A stretch of 64,000 bases of DNA from Trifolium pratense (GCF_020283565.1 NC_060065.1:31732409-31796408); one strand, 5' to 3'; shown: positions 36,607 through 48,829, numbered from the stretch's first letter. Notes: generated by a model not told the origin, from the sequence alone. Made by a program: numbers and translations.

Positions 36607-38251
36607 ATTAACGAGTATTTCTTGAGCACTCTTTAAAAATATTAAATTTTTATATAAATATATAAAGTTAATATGTATTGAAAATTAAAATTTTTAATTT
36701 TTAAAATAAAGAATTTCTTTAAATGTATTTATTAAAGAATGAAAGCAATGAAATTTTATCCAAATTAATCAAGACATTGAGATCAAGTGGTTTATGAATT
36801 TTCTTTATGACGAATCTTTCGAGAAAATCTGAATTCGATTTCTGATTTTTAATCTTACAACTGAACTTTGAATTTTTTTTTTTCTTCATAAACCAAACGG
36901 TTAATATCCAAATTAAATAGTTGTTGAATAAAGTTAAAAGAGTTGAGACAATAGAAGATGGCCATCCATAGTCAAAAGTTAGATGAAGTGGATGAATAAT
37001 CTACATGGTCCCCTATTGTCCCACATTGCACTGTCCACGTCATCACGTGACAGTCTTCATTATATTATTTGTTGTATATACACAATGCAATGTGGAATAT
37101 AATGCAATGTGTCAAACTCTGTATGTATGAACACGCAGTTCAAACTTTGTATCTGCTAAAAAATTGACATTAACTTATATTGTTAAGGCAAAACTCATTC
37201 ATGATCGGCAATTCCAAGCAGATATATTTAGGATAAATTGTTTAGAAGAATCAGAGTTTGATTTTTTAAAAAAATAATTTTTTTTTTATGTTTTATTTAT
37301 CTTGCAGTCAAATTCTAGATTATCATTAGGAGCTCTTATCCTAAAAATCGGAGAATTAATATCAAAATGAAAATTTTAATTTCAAATACATGTATTTTTT
37401 ATTTTTTTTGTAAATGTATTTCATTAAAAATGATACTAGTATAATTGTTGTTGTATCATTTTAAATTGTTGTATATTTACCTATTCAACATTTCCAAAAT
37501 AGTGTCAAAAAAACAAATTCTAAAAAAGTTACACATGATTGTATAATTAGTATAAGTACACATTCATAGGCCACAAAAATTTTGATCTCTTCGGAATATC
37601 ACAAATATTATGTTTTGTTGTTGGTGGTGGTGGTGGTGTACATGTAGATACAGGGGTGTAAATAGTTTCTCCCAAAATATATTTAGCGTATGTTTGGCAG
37701 GGAGAAAAAGTTAGCTTATAATTTATGTTTTATAGCTTGTAAGCTAAAAGACTTGTTTGGTAACAGTCTTTTCATCATGAGCTTATAGCTTATAGCTTAT
37801 TTTACTGACTTATAACTTATTTTCTAGATGCTATTTCAAGTAGCTTATAAACTTATAGTTTATCATTTTTTCTTCCATTTTTATCCTTATTATTCTATCT
37901 AAAAACCCTTTTTACCCTTATTACTACTAATAAAGGCTCACTGAATTCGAATTCAATACGAATGAAAAAATATCATAGGAACCACATACATGCTCTTCTT
38001 TTTTTTTTTTTTTTACGTATCCACATATATGCTTTACTGACTGTTTTATATTTTGAATTAAATAAAAACAAAATAACATATCAAAATAAATCTAATTCAA
38101 AAAACAAAACAACACAAACAATATTTACTATGCTTTTAGTTTTAGTAATTTAATAATCTAAATTCCTGTAAAAAAATTAATAATCTAAATTGATAAAAAA
38201 AATAGATATATTTAAACTTTTTATTGTGTTGAATATATTTTATTCCTATAT
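36607..38251. other. AT-rich intergenic DNA with short repeats
   Basis: Near 37685-37865 is an AGCTTATAG-rich block (TATGTTTGGCAGGGAGAAAA ... GAGCTTATAGCTTATAGCTT) that is probably a separate MITE. A small (GGT)n tract is near 37621-37638. No gene is supported. Confidence 0.45.
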
Positions 38252-38260
38252 TTAATTTTT

Positions 38261-39185
38261 GGGTAAATGCCTATTTACCCCCAGCAAAATTATGAATTTT
38301 TTGTTTACCCCCTACGCGAATTTTTTTTCTGTTTACCCCCGCAATGTCAAGATTTTATCATTTTGCCCCTTAGATGGACAAGTGGACATCTGACTGTGCA
38401 TCTTTGCTGACGTGACATGCACACGTGGAAATACATTAAATTTGTATTTATTTTTAAAATAAAAAATATTTTTTAAAAAAAATTAAAAAAAGATTCTTAA
38501 AAGTTTATTATTATTTTTTTAATAATTTTTTTTACGGTCAAAAAGAGTAATAATTTTTTTTATAAAAAAAACACTTAAAACTTTATTATTATGCTTTTCT
38601 TAATAACTTTTTTTTACTATCAAAAACATAATAATTATTTTTTATAAAAAAAAAAACTCTTAAAACTTTATTATTATGTTTTCTTTAATAATTTTTTTAC
38701 TGTAAAAAAATAATACTAAAGTTTTATGAATTTGTAAAAATAATAAAAAATAAATTTTAAAAAATAAGTTTATTATTTTTTAAATTTATTTGTTAAAATT
38801 ATTTTATTTATTTTTTATTATTTTTAAAGATTCTTAAAAAAATTATTAAAAAAAGAATAATAAAGTTTTAAGAATTTAGTTTTTTTAAAAAATTTATTAT
38901 TTCTTGAATTTTTATTTTTTTTTTGGCAGTAAGCAATAATAATAAAGATTTAAGAATTTGTTTTTCAAAAAAAAAAAATTATTTTTTAAAATAAATAATA
39001 TTAACTAACGTGGATTTTTAAAAATATATATAAATTTAATGTATTTCCACGTGTGCATGCCACGTCAGCAAAGATGCACAGTCAGATGCTCAATTGTCCA
39101 TCTAGGGGCAAAATGGAAAAATCTTGACATTGCAGGGGGTAAACGAAAAATCTCTAATTTTGTGGGGGTAAATAGGCATTTACCC
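38261..39185. mobile_element. 925-bp foldback TIR element (MULE-type) with perfect 9-bp target duplication
   Basis: Left arm GGGTAAATGCCTATTTACCC and right arm GGGTAAATAGGCATTTACCC are inverted. Pairing extends about 180 bp (GATGGACAA, CTGACTGTGCATCTTTGCTG, CATGCACACGTGGAAATACA). Direct repeats TTAATTTTT at 38252-38260 and 39186-39194 are a perfect 9-bp duplication. The interior is almost pure A/T with further inverted tracts (TTAAAACTTTATTATTATG and relatives). There is no transposase. It is a sister of the 21366-22100 element. Confidence 0.9.
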
Positions 39186-39278
39186 TTAATTTTTTTATAA
39201 ATTATAAAAACTTAAATGAAATAAATTTAAATTACTGAATTTTAAATGTCTTAGATATTACTTTGATATAAATTTTAG

Positions 39279-39430
39279 GCTTAATTGCACATTTGGTCCT
39301 TTATCTTTAATTTAAGTTTCAAGTTGATCCATTATCTTTTAAAAGTTTCAAATTGGTCCCTTATTTTTTCTTCCGTTTAATAAGTTTCAATTTTTTAACT
39401 AATGCTGTTAGATGTGGACACGTGGCAAAT
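39279..39430. repeat. Half of a 'GGCTTAATTGCACATTTGG' TIR element
   Basis: The block GGCTTAATTGCACATTTGGT, AAGTTTCAAGTTGATCC and CAAATTGGTCCCTTATTTTT, then CTGTTAGATGTGGACACGTG, matches one arm of elements like 17532-17843. The opposite arm was not found nearby, so it looks truncated. Confidence 0.5.
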
Positions 39431-39691
39431 GGAAAAACACTGCAAGAAATTTGACTTATAGCAATGACAAATATCCGTAGGTAAAAGGTGATCCACCATA
39501 TCATTAATCTCTAAAAATGTGGTTTGAATTCTTGGTGTATTGAGGTTTTCACCAAACTGAACCAGAATTAGTTTGTGAGCTTGTGTTGGGAAGTTCAAGA
39601 TTTGTCATTTGTTCTTTTTCTTGTATTAGGCATACAACATACCCTATGCCATTTATCATCTAATAATTTTTATTTTGCTTTTAGAAAAAAT

Positions 39692-40027
39692 GTTTAATTA
39701 GTAAAATGGTCCCTTAAAGATATTTTTGGTTTCACATTGGTCCCTTAAAGAAAAAAAGGATCGAATAGGTCCCTTAAAGAAAAAAATGTCTGAATAGGTC
39801 CCTTAAAGACATCTCCGTTAATCAGTTTGGTCCCTTAAAGACATCTCCGTTAATCAGTTTGGTCCTCGAAAAAATGGACGGAAATGACCAAACTGATTAA
39901 CAGAGATGTCTTTAAGGGACCTATTCGGACATTTTTTTCTTTAAGGGACCTATTCGGACTTTTTTTTCTTTAAGGAACCAATGTGAAACCAAAAATATCT
40001 TTAACGGACTATTTTACTAATTAAGCC
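39692..40027. mobile_element. 336-bp palindromic MITE with internal repeats
   Basis: The left arm (TTAATTAGTAAAATGGTCCC, then AGATATTTTTGGTTTCACATT) and right arm (AATGTGAAACCAAAAATATC, then ACTATTTTACTAATTAAGCC) pair almost completely. TAGGTCCCTTAAAGA and its complement repeat inside, and CATCTCCGTTAATCAGTTTG is duplicated in the left arm. The loop is short, near CGAAAAAATGGACGG. A transcript would form a long hairpin. Exact target duplications were not found. Confidence 0.8.
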
Positions 40028-42235
40028 TAAAAAATTAAAAGATAACGAGTCAATGTTTCAGTACCACCTATAATAGAATGAAATGTCACATTTCCACCTA
40101 AAATCTCAAGACATTAAATATATGAATTGATTTTCTTTATATATCTCATATTGAACTCGTTCATAGTCAATGTGATACTTAATCACTTACATTTAAAATC
40201 AACAGTTTGCACACCAAGTGTCACAAAAGATAGCAAAGAGTTGCAAAATCGTTTTACAAACCTCGGTGTTATTGTTGTTTGTCCGAAAGAATTGGTAGGA
40301 TGTGAGTATGACATGTACCAATATCTTTTATCCTTCCCTTTGAGTATTTTTTTTGACGAAGGTTTAAAGAAACTTAAAGCTAAATAAAGCAAAATGCAGG
40401 CGGAGATGAATGCTCTGTCAACTAAATCTAATATTCAAATATGAGAGGATGATTTGAAGGCATTTGAAACAGAGTGGAACAAGCAAGAAGGAGTTCTAAA
40501 AGCAATGTTATGGATCAGCAAGAAAATCAAATTGAAGATATGGACATCCAAAATGAGGTGGATTTAGAGGAAGTTACGCTGCAAGAAAATCAAATTATAT
40601 TTAAATGTGGGATGATGATTTGAAGACATTTGAAATAAAGTAGAATAAGGAAGAATGAGGTTCTAAAAGCAAAGTTATGGTTGATTATGAGGTGAATTTA
40701 GAGGAAGTTTTTTTTTCCTTCCTAATATTTGATTTGTCATCTTATGATCATCATAACAAGTTGTCACCATCTTCTTTCTATACAGTTATTATGGAACATA
40801 AAGCTACAACTTTCATGTTGGATAGAAATTCATTTTGTCACAATTGTTACCCGAATAAACCGATTCGAGTAACCTGTGACCTGTACAACCTGTAAACCGT
40901 CAAAATTGAAGTATGAATCGGTCGAAATTGGGTCTAAATTTTGCACTCATGGTTTTCTGCGGTTGAGAAATTTTTGGCCCGAACCCGCCCGATGCCCAGC
41001 CCCATATTACGCAGAATACTTATGGAATGAAAAATGAGCAAAAATGATCCAAAAAGTCAAATGTATTTGCTAAAAAGCTTGAACTAAATCCATGTGAATT
41101 TTTAAAGCTTTGTGCTTATATTTTATTCGAGAGTACATCATAAATATACATTACTTTTAGTTTTCATTATATTTGATTGAGTAAAAATAGTCACCAAATT
41201 GACCATTAAATACTTTCCAAGCACTAAAATCAATCAACAAAAATAACATAAACTTTTCCGCGGAACCTTACTCCCAAATTCGGGTAAGCCATATGAACCG
41301 AATGGCAGAATGTTTGTCATCCTCTAAAGGTATTAAACATTGCAAAATACCTGTTGGTTGCCCTGAGGTGGCAGCATCTGCATTAGTCAATGTGATACTT
41401 AATCACTTACATTTAAAATCAACAGTTTGCAACAACAATTTGGTATATTTTTAAATTGAGTGTTGTAAGTGTTACAATTTGGTTTGGTTTCAACAGATCA
41501 TCAGAAAATGAAATGATTGTATACACAAATATTCGACTTACAACTTGAATTAATTCAACTTATTCATATTTCATCCTAGTATATAAAAGGATTTACTTAT
41601 ACTAAACTTTTGATTCTTTACACACAAACAAATGTGTAAAATACCGTACTAAAAATGATATCAAAACATTTATAATTATAATTATGTATTACACAACTTA
41701 TCATAAACCAAAAGCAAGTGTATAGATACTTGTTGTCGCATAGATTAAAATTTCAAATGGACAAACACAACTAAAACTTTGAACATGTGGTGATATCCCT
41801 TTCTACGTACCTAATATTTGAAGACAAAAAAGACATAAAACAAATGGGAATATATATATAGTATGAACTCAAATTAATCAGGTGCTAAGTAAACTATCAT
41901 TATGAGTCAAAAAAAAGAAGTAAACTATCATTATTTGGTAAAAAAAAAAAATTAATTGCAGTTTTGTTCCCCTTATTTTCATCATTTTGTTTAATTGGTC
42001 CTTCTATTTTTAAGTTTAACAATTTTGATCCCTCGGTCAAATATTTTGTCTAAAATATGATGACACAACATGTTTTAAATTAATTTAGTAAAAAAAAAGA
42101 TGTTTTAAATTAATTCTATAAATGAATTTTGTTACAATTTTATCGATGTTGATATTTTCTCTTCTTCAGATCATAAATCACACGTCGTTTAAAACATATT
42201 ACTTTATTTTGCTCTGAATAACATTGTTTTGCAGA
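40028..42235. other. Intergenic DNA with a duplicated ~50-bp block
   Basis: TCAATGTGATACTTAATCAC followed by TTACATTTAAAATCAACAGT occurs at about 40168 and again at about 41387. The first copy lies in a frame (40127-40387) with text such as VTKDSKELQNRFTNLGVIVV that I do not recognise; it may be an old gene scrap. Related phrases (GATGATTTGAAG.CATTTGAAA, GAGGAAGTT) recur at 40447/40615 and 40568/40698, so the area contains short local duplications. No intact gene is supported. Confidence 0.4.
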
Positions 42236-42239
42236 AATC

Positions 42240-42900
42240 TCTTTCAGACACTTGGTGTGGATTGCTGACCTTGACACTGATTATTTTGTTGGAGGGATGT
42301 ATAATTTGTTGACTCACATAGTTCAAAGGGAAGTGTCAACTTTTTGCGATCTGACTTGAATGAAGTTTGTGTCGTTGAAAACTTCCACTTTTGCTTGGAG
42401 ACTTTTCTGTGATAGGTTACCGCCCCAAAGTCCAATCTAGTTCTTCGTGGTTATCTTCGAAATGATTCGATTTTATGCTCCGCATGGTTTGGAGTTTTAG
42501 AGGATCTTAATCATTTATTCTTGAAATGTGCTTTTTTTTGGATCGGTTTGATGTGATAATTTTTTATGAATGAGCGTTCACTGTGTTCTCCATAATAATG
42601 CTATTTCTCTCGCTTATCAATTTTTTGGAGCTCATCTATTTCGTAAAGATATTATGATGTATATTGAAGCAATTTGGTTATCTACAGTATGAACTATACG
42701 AAAAGAAAGAAACAAGAGTGTTTGAACACAATGAATCTTCTAATGAAAAGTTAATCTACAATATCAAAGTTAAGGTCTAGTGGTAGCTGAAGGCAAGAAT
42801 TTTTGTTGTTGTTACGATTTACAATCTCGAATGATAAATCCAACTGCTTATTTAAGTTCCAAGTCTTTTTAATCTTGTTTTCATTTGATTTTTGCATGTA
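42240..42900 (+). mobile_element. LINE zf-RVT region fragment
   Basis: In one plus frame the text reads FAWRLFCDRLPPKSNLVLRG, NDSILCSAWFGVLEDLNHLF and LKCAFF. This is the zf-RVT zinc-binding region that follows reverse transcriptase in plant LINEs. Downstream, FGAHLFRKDIMMYIEAIWLS is its usual continuation. Several stops break the frame. Confidence 0.75.
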
Positions 42901-42971
42901 ATAACATATTATTTTTAGCCTTTAGGCGCACCTTATGCTTATAAATCTAATATATGTTTCTTTCTACTTAG

Positions 42972-43228
42972 TACCGTTTGACCTAACTTTTTTTCCTCTT
43001 ATTTTTTCTTAGAAGTAAGAAGCTAAGCCAAACAATAATATTTAGAAGCTCTAATTAAAAAGAAAATTCTATATTTTAAGAAAAATTATAATATATTATT
43101 CAACATATCTTTTACCCTATTACAATAATAAAAAAAACAACTTTTAACCATTTTTTTTAAAGTAAGATTTACCAAACAACTTTAAAAGAGTTTTTACACT
43201 TAAAAAAAAGCTGAGATAAACGGTACCT
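42972..43228. mobile_element. MITE-like element with AGTACCGTTT / AAACGGTACC ends
   Basis: GTACCGTTTGACCTAAC near 42972 is inverted near 43228 as GAGATAAACGGTACC. The interior contains AGAAGCTAAGCCAAAC and ACCAAACAACTT. No coding sequence is present. Confidence 0.5.
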
Positions 43229-43276
43229 TAAAATAAGATAACCAATTTTGCAAAATAATAAAAATAGAGAACAATG

Positions 43277-43375
43277 TCTCAAATCAAATGGTAGTTACGA
43301 GAAACATTATTGGAGTGGTTGGAGTTCGAATCCAAATGTGTGAATGTTGCCCTTACTACTTGACAAAAAAAAATA
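43277..43375 (+). mobile_element. Short SINE remnant with A tail
   Basis: CAAATGGTAGTTACGAGA looks like a decayed A box and GTTGGAGTTCGAATCCAAAT a B box. It ends in an A run near 43365. It lies about 150 bp before the AGO2 start codon. Confidence 0.5.
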
Positions 43376-43521
43376 GAGAACAAAACTAATTAATTTTTTA
43401 TTTTATTTGTCATAGGTAAATTACTACAGGTTTTGATCCTTCACTTTAGTAAAAAAAAAAATATTTGAATTTTGATTCTTTCACTTCACACTGAGTAACC
43501 CTGATCACGTAATTGCCCCCA

Positions 43522-46500
43522 ATGGAATCCGGTGACGGTTACGGCGGAAGAAAAGAAACTCAACAAACTTCCGACGAGGTGATTCTTCAACCAGAATGGA
43601 GACGCCGAACTGCTTCCACCGGAAGAGACCAAAACCTTACTCTCCAACCAGAATGGAGGCGAGGTAGGTCAACCGCTTCTCCTTCTCCTTCCGGTGCCGG
43701 CGATGAAGTTCAAAAGAAAGAAGAAGAACAGAAAAAGGAGATTCTCTTTCAACCGGAATGGCGAAGCTCAAAGGTGAATGCTAGTGGTGTTTGGGAACCA
43801 GAATGGAGACGATCAAGGTCTACTGCTACTGCTACTGCTTATCCATGGAATCAAAATTATGGTGTGAGGAAATCGGTAGGATCGAGTTCTGGTGGTGTTC
43901 AAAGAGGTAGAAACATTGATGAATCGCGGCGAAATGCTCCAGCATTAGGTATATATTTAACATTCTAATCAATAAATAATTTAGTATGCATTTGTTAATC
44001 ATGTTATAGGTATGAAATATTTGCGACGATTAATGATATTTTACTATTTTTATTACTAATGACAATTTGGATTGGTTGATTTGAGCGTAATTACTTGTAT
44101 AACCACTAGTGAGACACTAAGACTAAACCTATGATATGTGTCTAGCTTATTTTAATAAGCTCTCCGGGATAACTTATGAAAACAACTTATTGCTTTATAT
44201 GAAAATAGTTTGACTTTATTTGTTTATACATAAGCACTTTATATGATAAACGTTTTTGCTATAAGCCCTTACTTAAGCTGTTTATCCAAATAGAGCTTAA
44301 GTAATAATAAGAAAATTGTGTTTTGCTTGACTCGTGTTATTACATCCTTATTTTTTTTTTTTGGTAGGATTTATAATAAACCATATTACATCCTTATTTT
44401 AATTTTGCTTATCAAAAAGAAAAAAAAAAAATCCTTATTTTAATTAAAATGAAGCACTGTCTCCAAACTTGTGTTGCTATACGAGTTACGACTAGTTAAA
44501 AGGTATATTTTGGTTATGAAGCACTAACACAGACACAAACTCCGGAATGAGGAGGCTGACACTAGCACGTTAACACTGGTGATAGTTTGCGAAATGGAAG
44601 TAATTGAATACAATCAAATGTATCAGTGTTGCTCCTATATAGATTTTGGTTGTGTTGAAAATATGAAAGTAAAGAGAGCATGGCAAAATAATCTATTTTG
44701 CTTAATTCTGTTTGCACATTAAAGGCTACTAACTAGTTGTGTTATAATAAGACTATGAACTAGGATCAACATCTTATATTCAGCAATGTTAGTTGATAAG
44801 TAGTTGTTTTCACTTTGTTTTCGGATTTCAATGAATTCTTGAAAGTTGAAAAAATGAAAATTTGTGATTTTGTAATTATTTATGGAAATGTATTAATAGA
44901 GGTTGAAAACAAAAGGCAAGAAGGAAACAGTCTCTTCATTTTTTTATTTAGTTTTTAATCATTGGCTTACTGATAAGAAACTAGGATCTGTTCACCGCTA
45001 GATTGTCGAAAAGTCTTGTTTAATTATTATGCCAATTTTCTTTAGTTGATGATTTTCCATTTTTCCTAGTAGATGACGCCGTTCCCAAACTGGAAAGACT
45101 GCAAATATCGGACAATTTAGCTACAGCATCTTCTTCACTTGAAAAAAAGGATAAAACTTTGCCTATTCGGAGACCTGACAATGGTGGCACGTTAGCGGTT
45201 CTTACACGCACACTCCGTGTCAATCATTTTCCTGTTAAGTTCAATCCAGATAGTATAATATTTCATTATAATGTTAATGTCAAATCGAAGTTTTCTTCAA
45301 AAGTTGGCCAGCCTCGTAAGTTATCTAATGCTGATCTGTCCGTGATTAGAGAGAAATTGTTTTCTGATGATCCTGAGAGGTTTCCCTTGGATATGACTGC
45401 ACATGACGGTGCAAAAAATATCTTTAGTGCAGTGCAGTTACCAGAAGAGACCATTACTGTGGAGATCTCTGAAGGAGAGGATGAAAAGATCACTTTATAT
45501 AGTGTTACCCTGACACTTCTTAATAAACTCAGACTTTGCAAGTTAATGGACTATCTTTGTGGGCATTCATTCTCTCTTCCCAGGGATATTTTGCAAGGGA
45601 TGGATGTGGTGATAAAAGAGAATTCCAATAGGTGCACAATTTCTGTGGGACGATACTTCTATCCCACAAATCCTCCTCTGGTAATGAAGGAACTTCGACC
45701 TGGAATAATCGCAGTCGGGGGGTATCATCATAGTTTAAAACCTACATCTCAGGGTCTGTCCTTATGTGTAGACTACTCGGTGGTGCCTTTCCGAAAGCAA
45801 ATGTCAGTCTTGGATTTCTTGCATGAGCGTATCGAAAACTTTAGCTTGGGTGAATTTGAAAATTTCAGGAAATATGTTGAGGAGGTGCTTATTGGATTGA
45901 AAGTTAGTGTGACTCACCGTAAATCCCAACAGAAATATAGCATTGTACGATTAACACCTACAGCTACAAGGTATGTCACTTTCCCCATAGACAATACTAA
46001 GGGATGGAAACTTGAAAAGGAAGTCAGTCTTCTTAGCTTTTTTAATGACAAATATGGTAAGGACATTGTATACAAAGATATTCCTTGTTTAGATTTAGGG
46101 AAAGGAAACAAGAAGAACTATGTACCCATGGAATTTTGTGTTGTAGCTGAGGGCCAAAGATATCCCAAGGAGCGTTTGGATGGTGTTTCTGCGAAGACAT
46201 TGGAAGCAATGGCACTAGCTCACCCAAGCGAGAGGCAGGGTGCCATACAGAAGATGGTGCAATCGAGTGATGGACCTTGCGGGTAAGTGGAATGTTGGTT
46301 CCATAGTATTATTTCCAAACATTAATACTTTTCAAACTTTTATTACTTTCCTTGTTTGTGGGTTACAGATGTATGAAATGACAATGATAGATTTATATCA
46401 TTAGGTAATAGGTAATAGGTACTTATTTAAAGGATAAATTGCATACATATAGCCTTCAATTTTGCCTCTTGTGTGAAGAAGGCTGCAAATGACCCTTTAA

Positions 46501-48707
46501 ATGTCATATCAGGTGTCTAATGCAAGTATATGAACAAGATCAGTCCATGTGCTCTAGTATCCATTGCAAAGACAAAGTTGGTAAATTCTTTGGGTATTCT
46601 AAACAAGAAAGAAATTGGTTCAAAGAAGTCCAATGATAGGGAAGAAAAACTTAACTGCTAGCAGGAAAGAACTACAATTTACTCTTACAGTAACCTCTGA
46701 ACCTATTAAGTCTATGAAAACTAAGAGAGACAACTTTCTTTGCAAGACGAGAAGGAAATATAATATTTGACCATATTCCTAATCCTAGCATAACTTCAAA
46801 TTGACAATTAGACACTTAACTAAAAAATATGAATCACACTGTAAGATTCCTAAGAAGATCATGAAAACATAGTATTGCATTCCTAATGAGATATGACTTG
46901 CGGTGGAATTTGTTTTGTAGTGATGACAGTTAATTTTCAAGTCATGAATGATTAAACATGATGACTCCTCCAAGTAGTTGGTTAAACATGAGACACTTAT
47001 ATAGCTTACAATATAAGTGCAAACCTGTATATCTTACTTTATAACGGGTGGATATTCAAATATACAGTTCTAAAGCTGTCTTGCGTAAATGCTGGAAGTA
47101 ATTGGTTGGTTGGAATATTTGTATAGACATAAGAACTGGTTTTTTCATTTAATGTCTGTGACTATATTTGTGATTATATTATTTGTCCTTTATCTTGGTT
47201 TTCTTATTTGTTGGAGATGTATCCCACTTACAATTTCTTCATTGGCAGTGGTGATCATATTCAGAATTTTGGAATGAGAGTCAGCACGACCATGACAACC
47301 ATTCTAGGACGTGTAATTGGCCCCCCAGAATTGAAGTTGGGTGATCGAAATGGCAAGAATATCAAGATAACAGTGGATCTAGATAAATGTCATTGGAACC
47401 TTGCTGGAAGATCAATGGTGGAAGGCAAACCAGTTGAGCATTGGGCAATTCTTGATTTCACCAGTGTTGGGCCGTATAATAAGAAATTAAGACGAAAGGA
47501 ATTCATTGAAAAACTTATTGGTAAATACAAAAGGTTGGGTATCTTTATGCAAGAGCCCATTTGGTATGAAGAATCTTCAATGAAGATACTTTCAAGTCAT
47601 GACTTGCTATCTGAATTACTTGAAAAAGTCAACAACATTTGTAAAAATAGCCAAGGTGGTCTACAATTTCTTCTGTGTGTGATGGCTTATAAAAATCCAG
47701 GTTACAAATACCTCAAGTGGATTTCTGAAACCAAAGTTGGTATAGTGACTCAATGTTGTTTGTCTCCTAGTGCTAATCAAGGGGATGACAAATTCTATAC
47801 TTATCTAGCTCTCAAGATCAATGCCAAGCTTGGAGGCAGTAATGTAGAGCTCAATAATAGGCTCCCTTACTTTGAGGGTGACGAACATGTTATGTTTATT
47901 GGGGCTGATGTCAATCACCCTGGTTTTCGGGACAACAAGAGTCCATCAATTGTTGCTGTGGTTGCAACCGTTAATTGGCCCGCTGCAAATCGTTATGCAG
48001 CTCGTGTTTGCCCTCAATGCAATCGAAGTGAGAAAATATTAAACTTCGGGGAGATTTGTGTTGAGCTTGTTGGTTGTTATTGGAGGGCGAATGGAGTCAG
48101 GCCAGAAAAAATTGTTGTTTTTCGTGATGGGGTGAGTGAGTACCAGTTTGACATGGTTCTTAATGAAGAGCTACTTGATTTGAAGAGAGCATTCCAAAGA
48201 TTAAATTATTTCCCAACGATCACTCATATTGTAGCACAAAAACGACATCAAACTCGTTTTTTTCCAGACAGTTGGAGGGATGGGTCTTCCAGTGGCAATA
48301 TTTTACCGGGAACTGTTATTGACACAAAAGTTACACACCCCTTTGAGTTTGACTTTTACCTTTGTAGTTACTATGGAAGCCTAGGTACAAGCAAGCCCAC
48401 TCATTACCATGTTTTATGGGATGAACACAAGTTTACATCTGATGAATTGCAGAAACTTATATATGAAATGTGCTTCACATTTGCAAGGTGCACTAAACCT
48501 GTATCTTTAGTCCCTCCTGTGTATTATGCTGACCTTGCTGCTTATAGAGGACGGTTATACCACGAAGCAAAGATTGGGATGCAACCTAAGAAGTCAAAAG
48601 CATCTTCATCTTCTAAAGATTCATCTTCGGTTCCACCAACAGCTTCGTTTGAACAGGGATTTTACAGGTTGCATGCTGACCTGGAAAACATAATGTTCTT
48701 CATCTAA
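43522..48707 (+). CDS. AGO2: AGO2-clade Argonaute, 1032 aa
   Basis: Three exons, 43522-43948, 45070-46282 and 47249-48707, join in frame (3099 nt). Three exons is the usual AGO2/AGO3 plan. The N-terminus (1-142) is basic and low complexity with four PEWR motifs at about 24, 43, 78 and 93. The N domain, PAZ (YVEEVLIGLKVSVTHR region), MID and PIWI follow. In PIWI, D767 (FIGADVNHP), D840 (VVFRDGVSE) and H932 (SKPTHYHVLWDE) form a DDH catalytic set, so slicing looks possible. The junction text SSDGPCGGDHIQNFGM and VGRVIGPPELKLG-like text are AGO2-like. AGO2 loads 5'-A small RNAs in antiviral and bacterial defence; that is family knowledge. The conserved LCSH(H/A)G reads LCSYYG here. Start 43522 is the first in-frame ATG. 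Exon 2 may use either of two adjacent acceptors. Confidence 0.93.
44065..44300. mobile_element. AGCTTAT-rich MITE in AGO2 intron 1
   Basis: TTTGGATTGGTTGATTTGAG at the left and AAGCTGTTTATCCAAATAGA at the right are inverted ends. The interior reads AATAAGCTCTCCGGGATAAC, ACAACTTATTGCTTTATATG and TATACATAAGCACTTTATAT, matching the family members at 26843 and 58188. Confidence 0.75.
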
Positions 48708-48808
48708 GGGAGCTATCATCCACTTGTACAGAAGCTGGGGAAAATTTTGTGACTTACTCCTGTCTACACATATTGTGTCTTCTGCTTTTTTCTATTGAAA
48801 ACAGTGAA

Positions 48809-48829
48809 GTAGTTTGTGTGTGAATCTAA
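48809..48829 (+). promoter_or_regulatory. miR403-like target site in the AGO2 3' UTR
   Basis: About 100 nt after the stop codon the sequence AGTTTGTGTGTGAATCTAA (48811-48829) is complementary to miR403. The complement of Arabidopsis miR403 reads AGTTTGTGCGTGAATCTAA over the same span, so there is one difference, a G:U wobble. AGO2 mRNA is the known miR403 target and the site lies in the 3' UTR in Arabidopsis too. The miRNA sequence is from memory. Confidence 0.8.
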
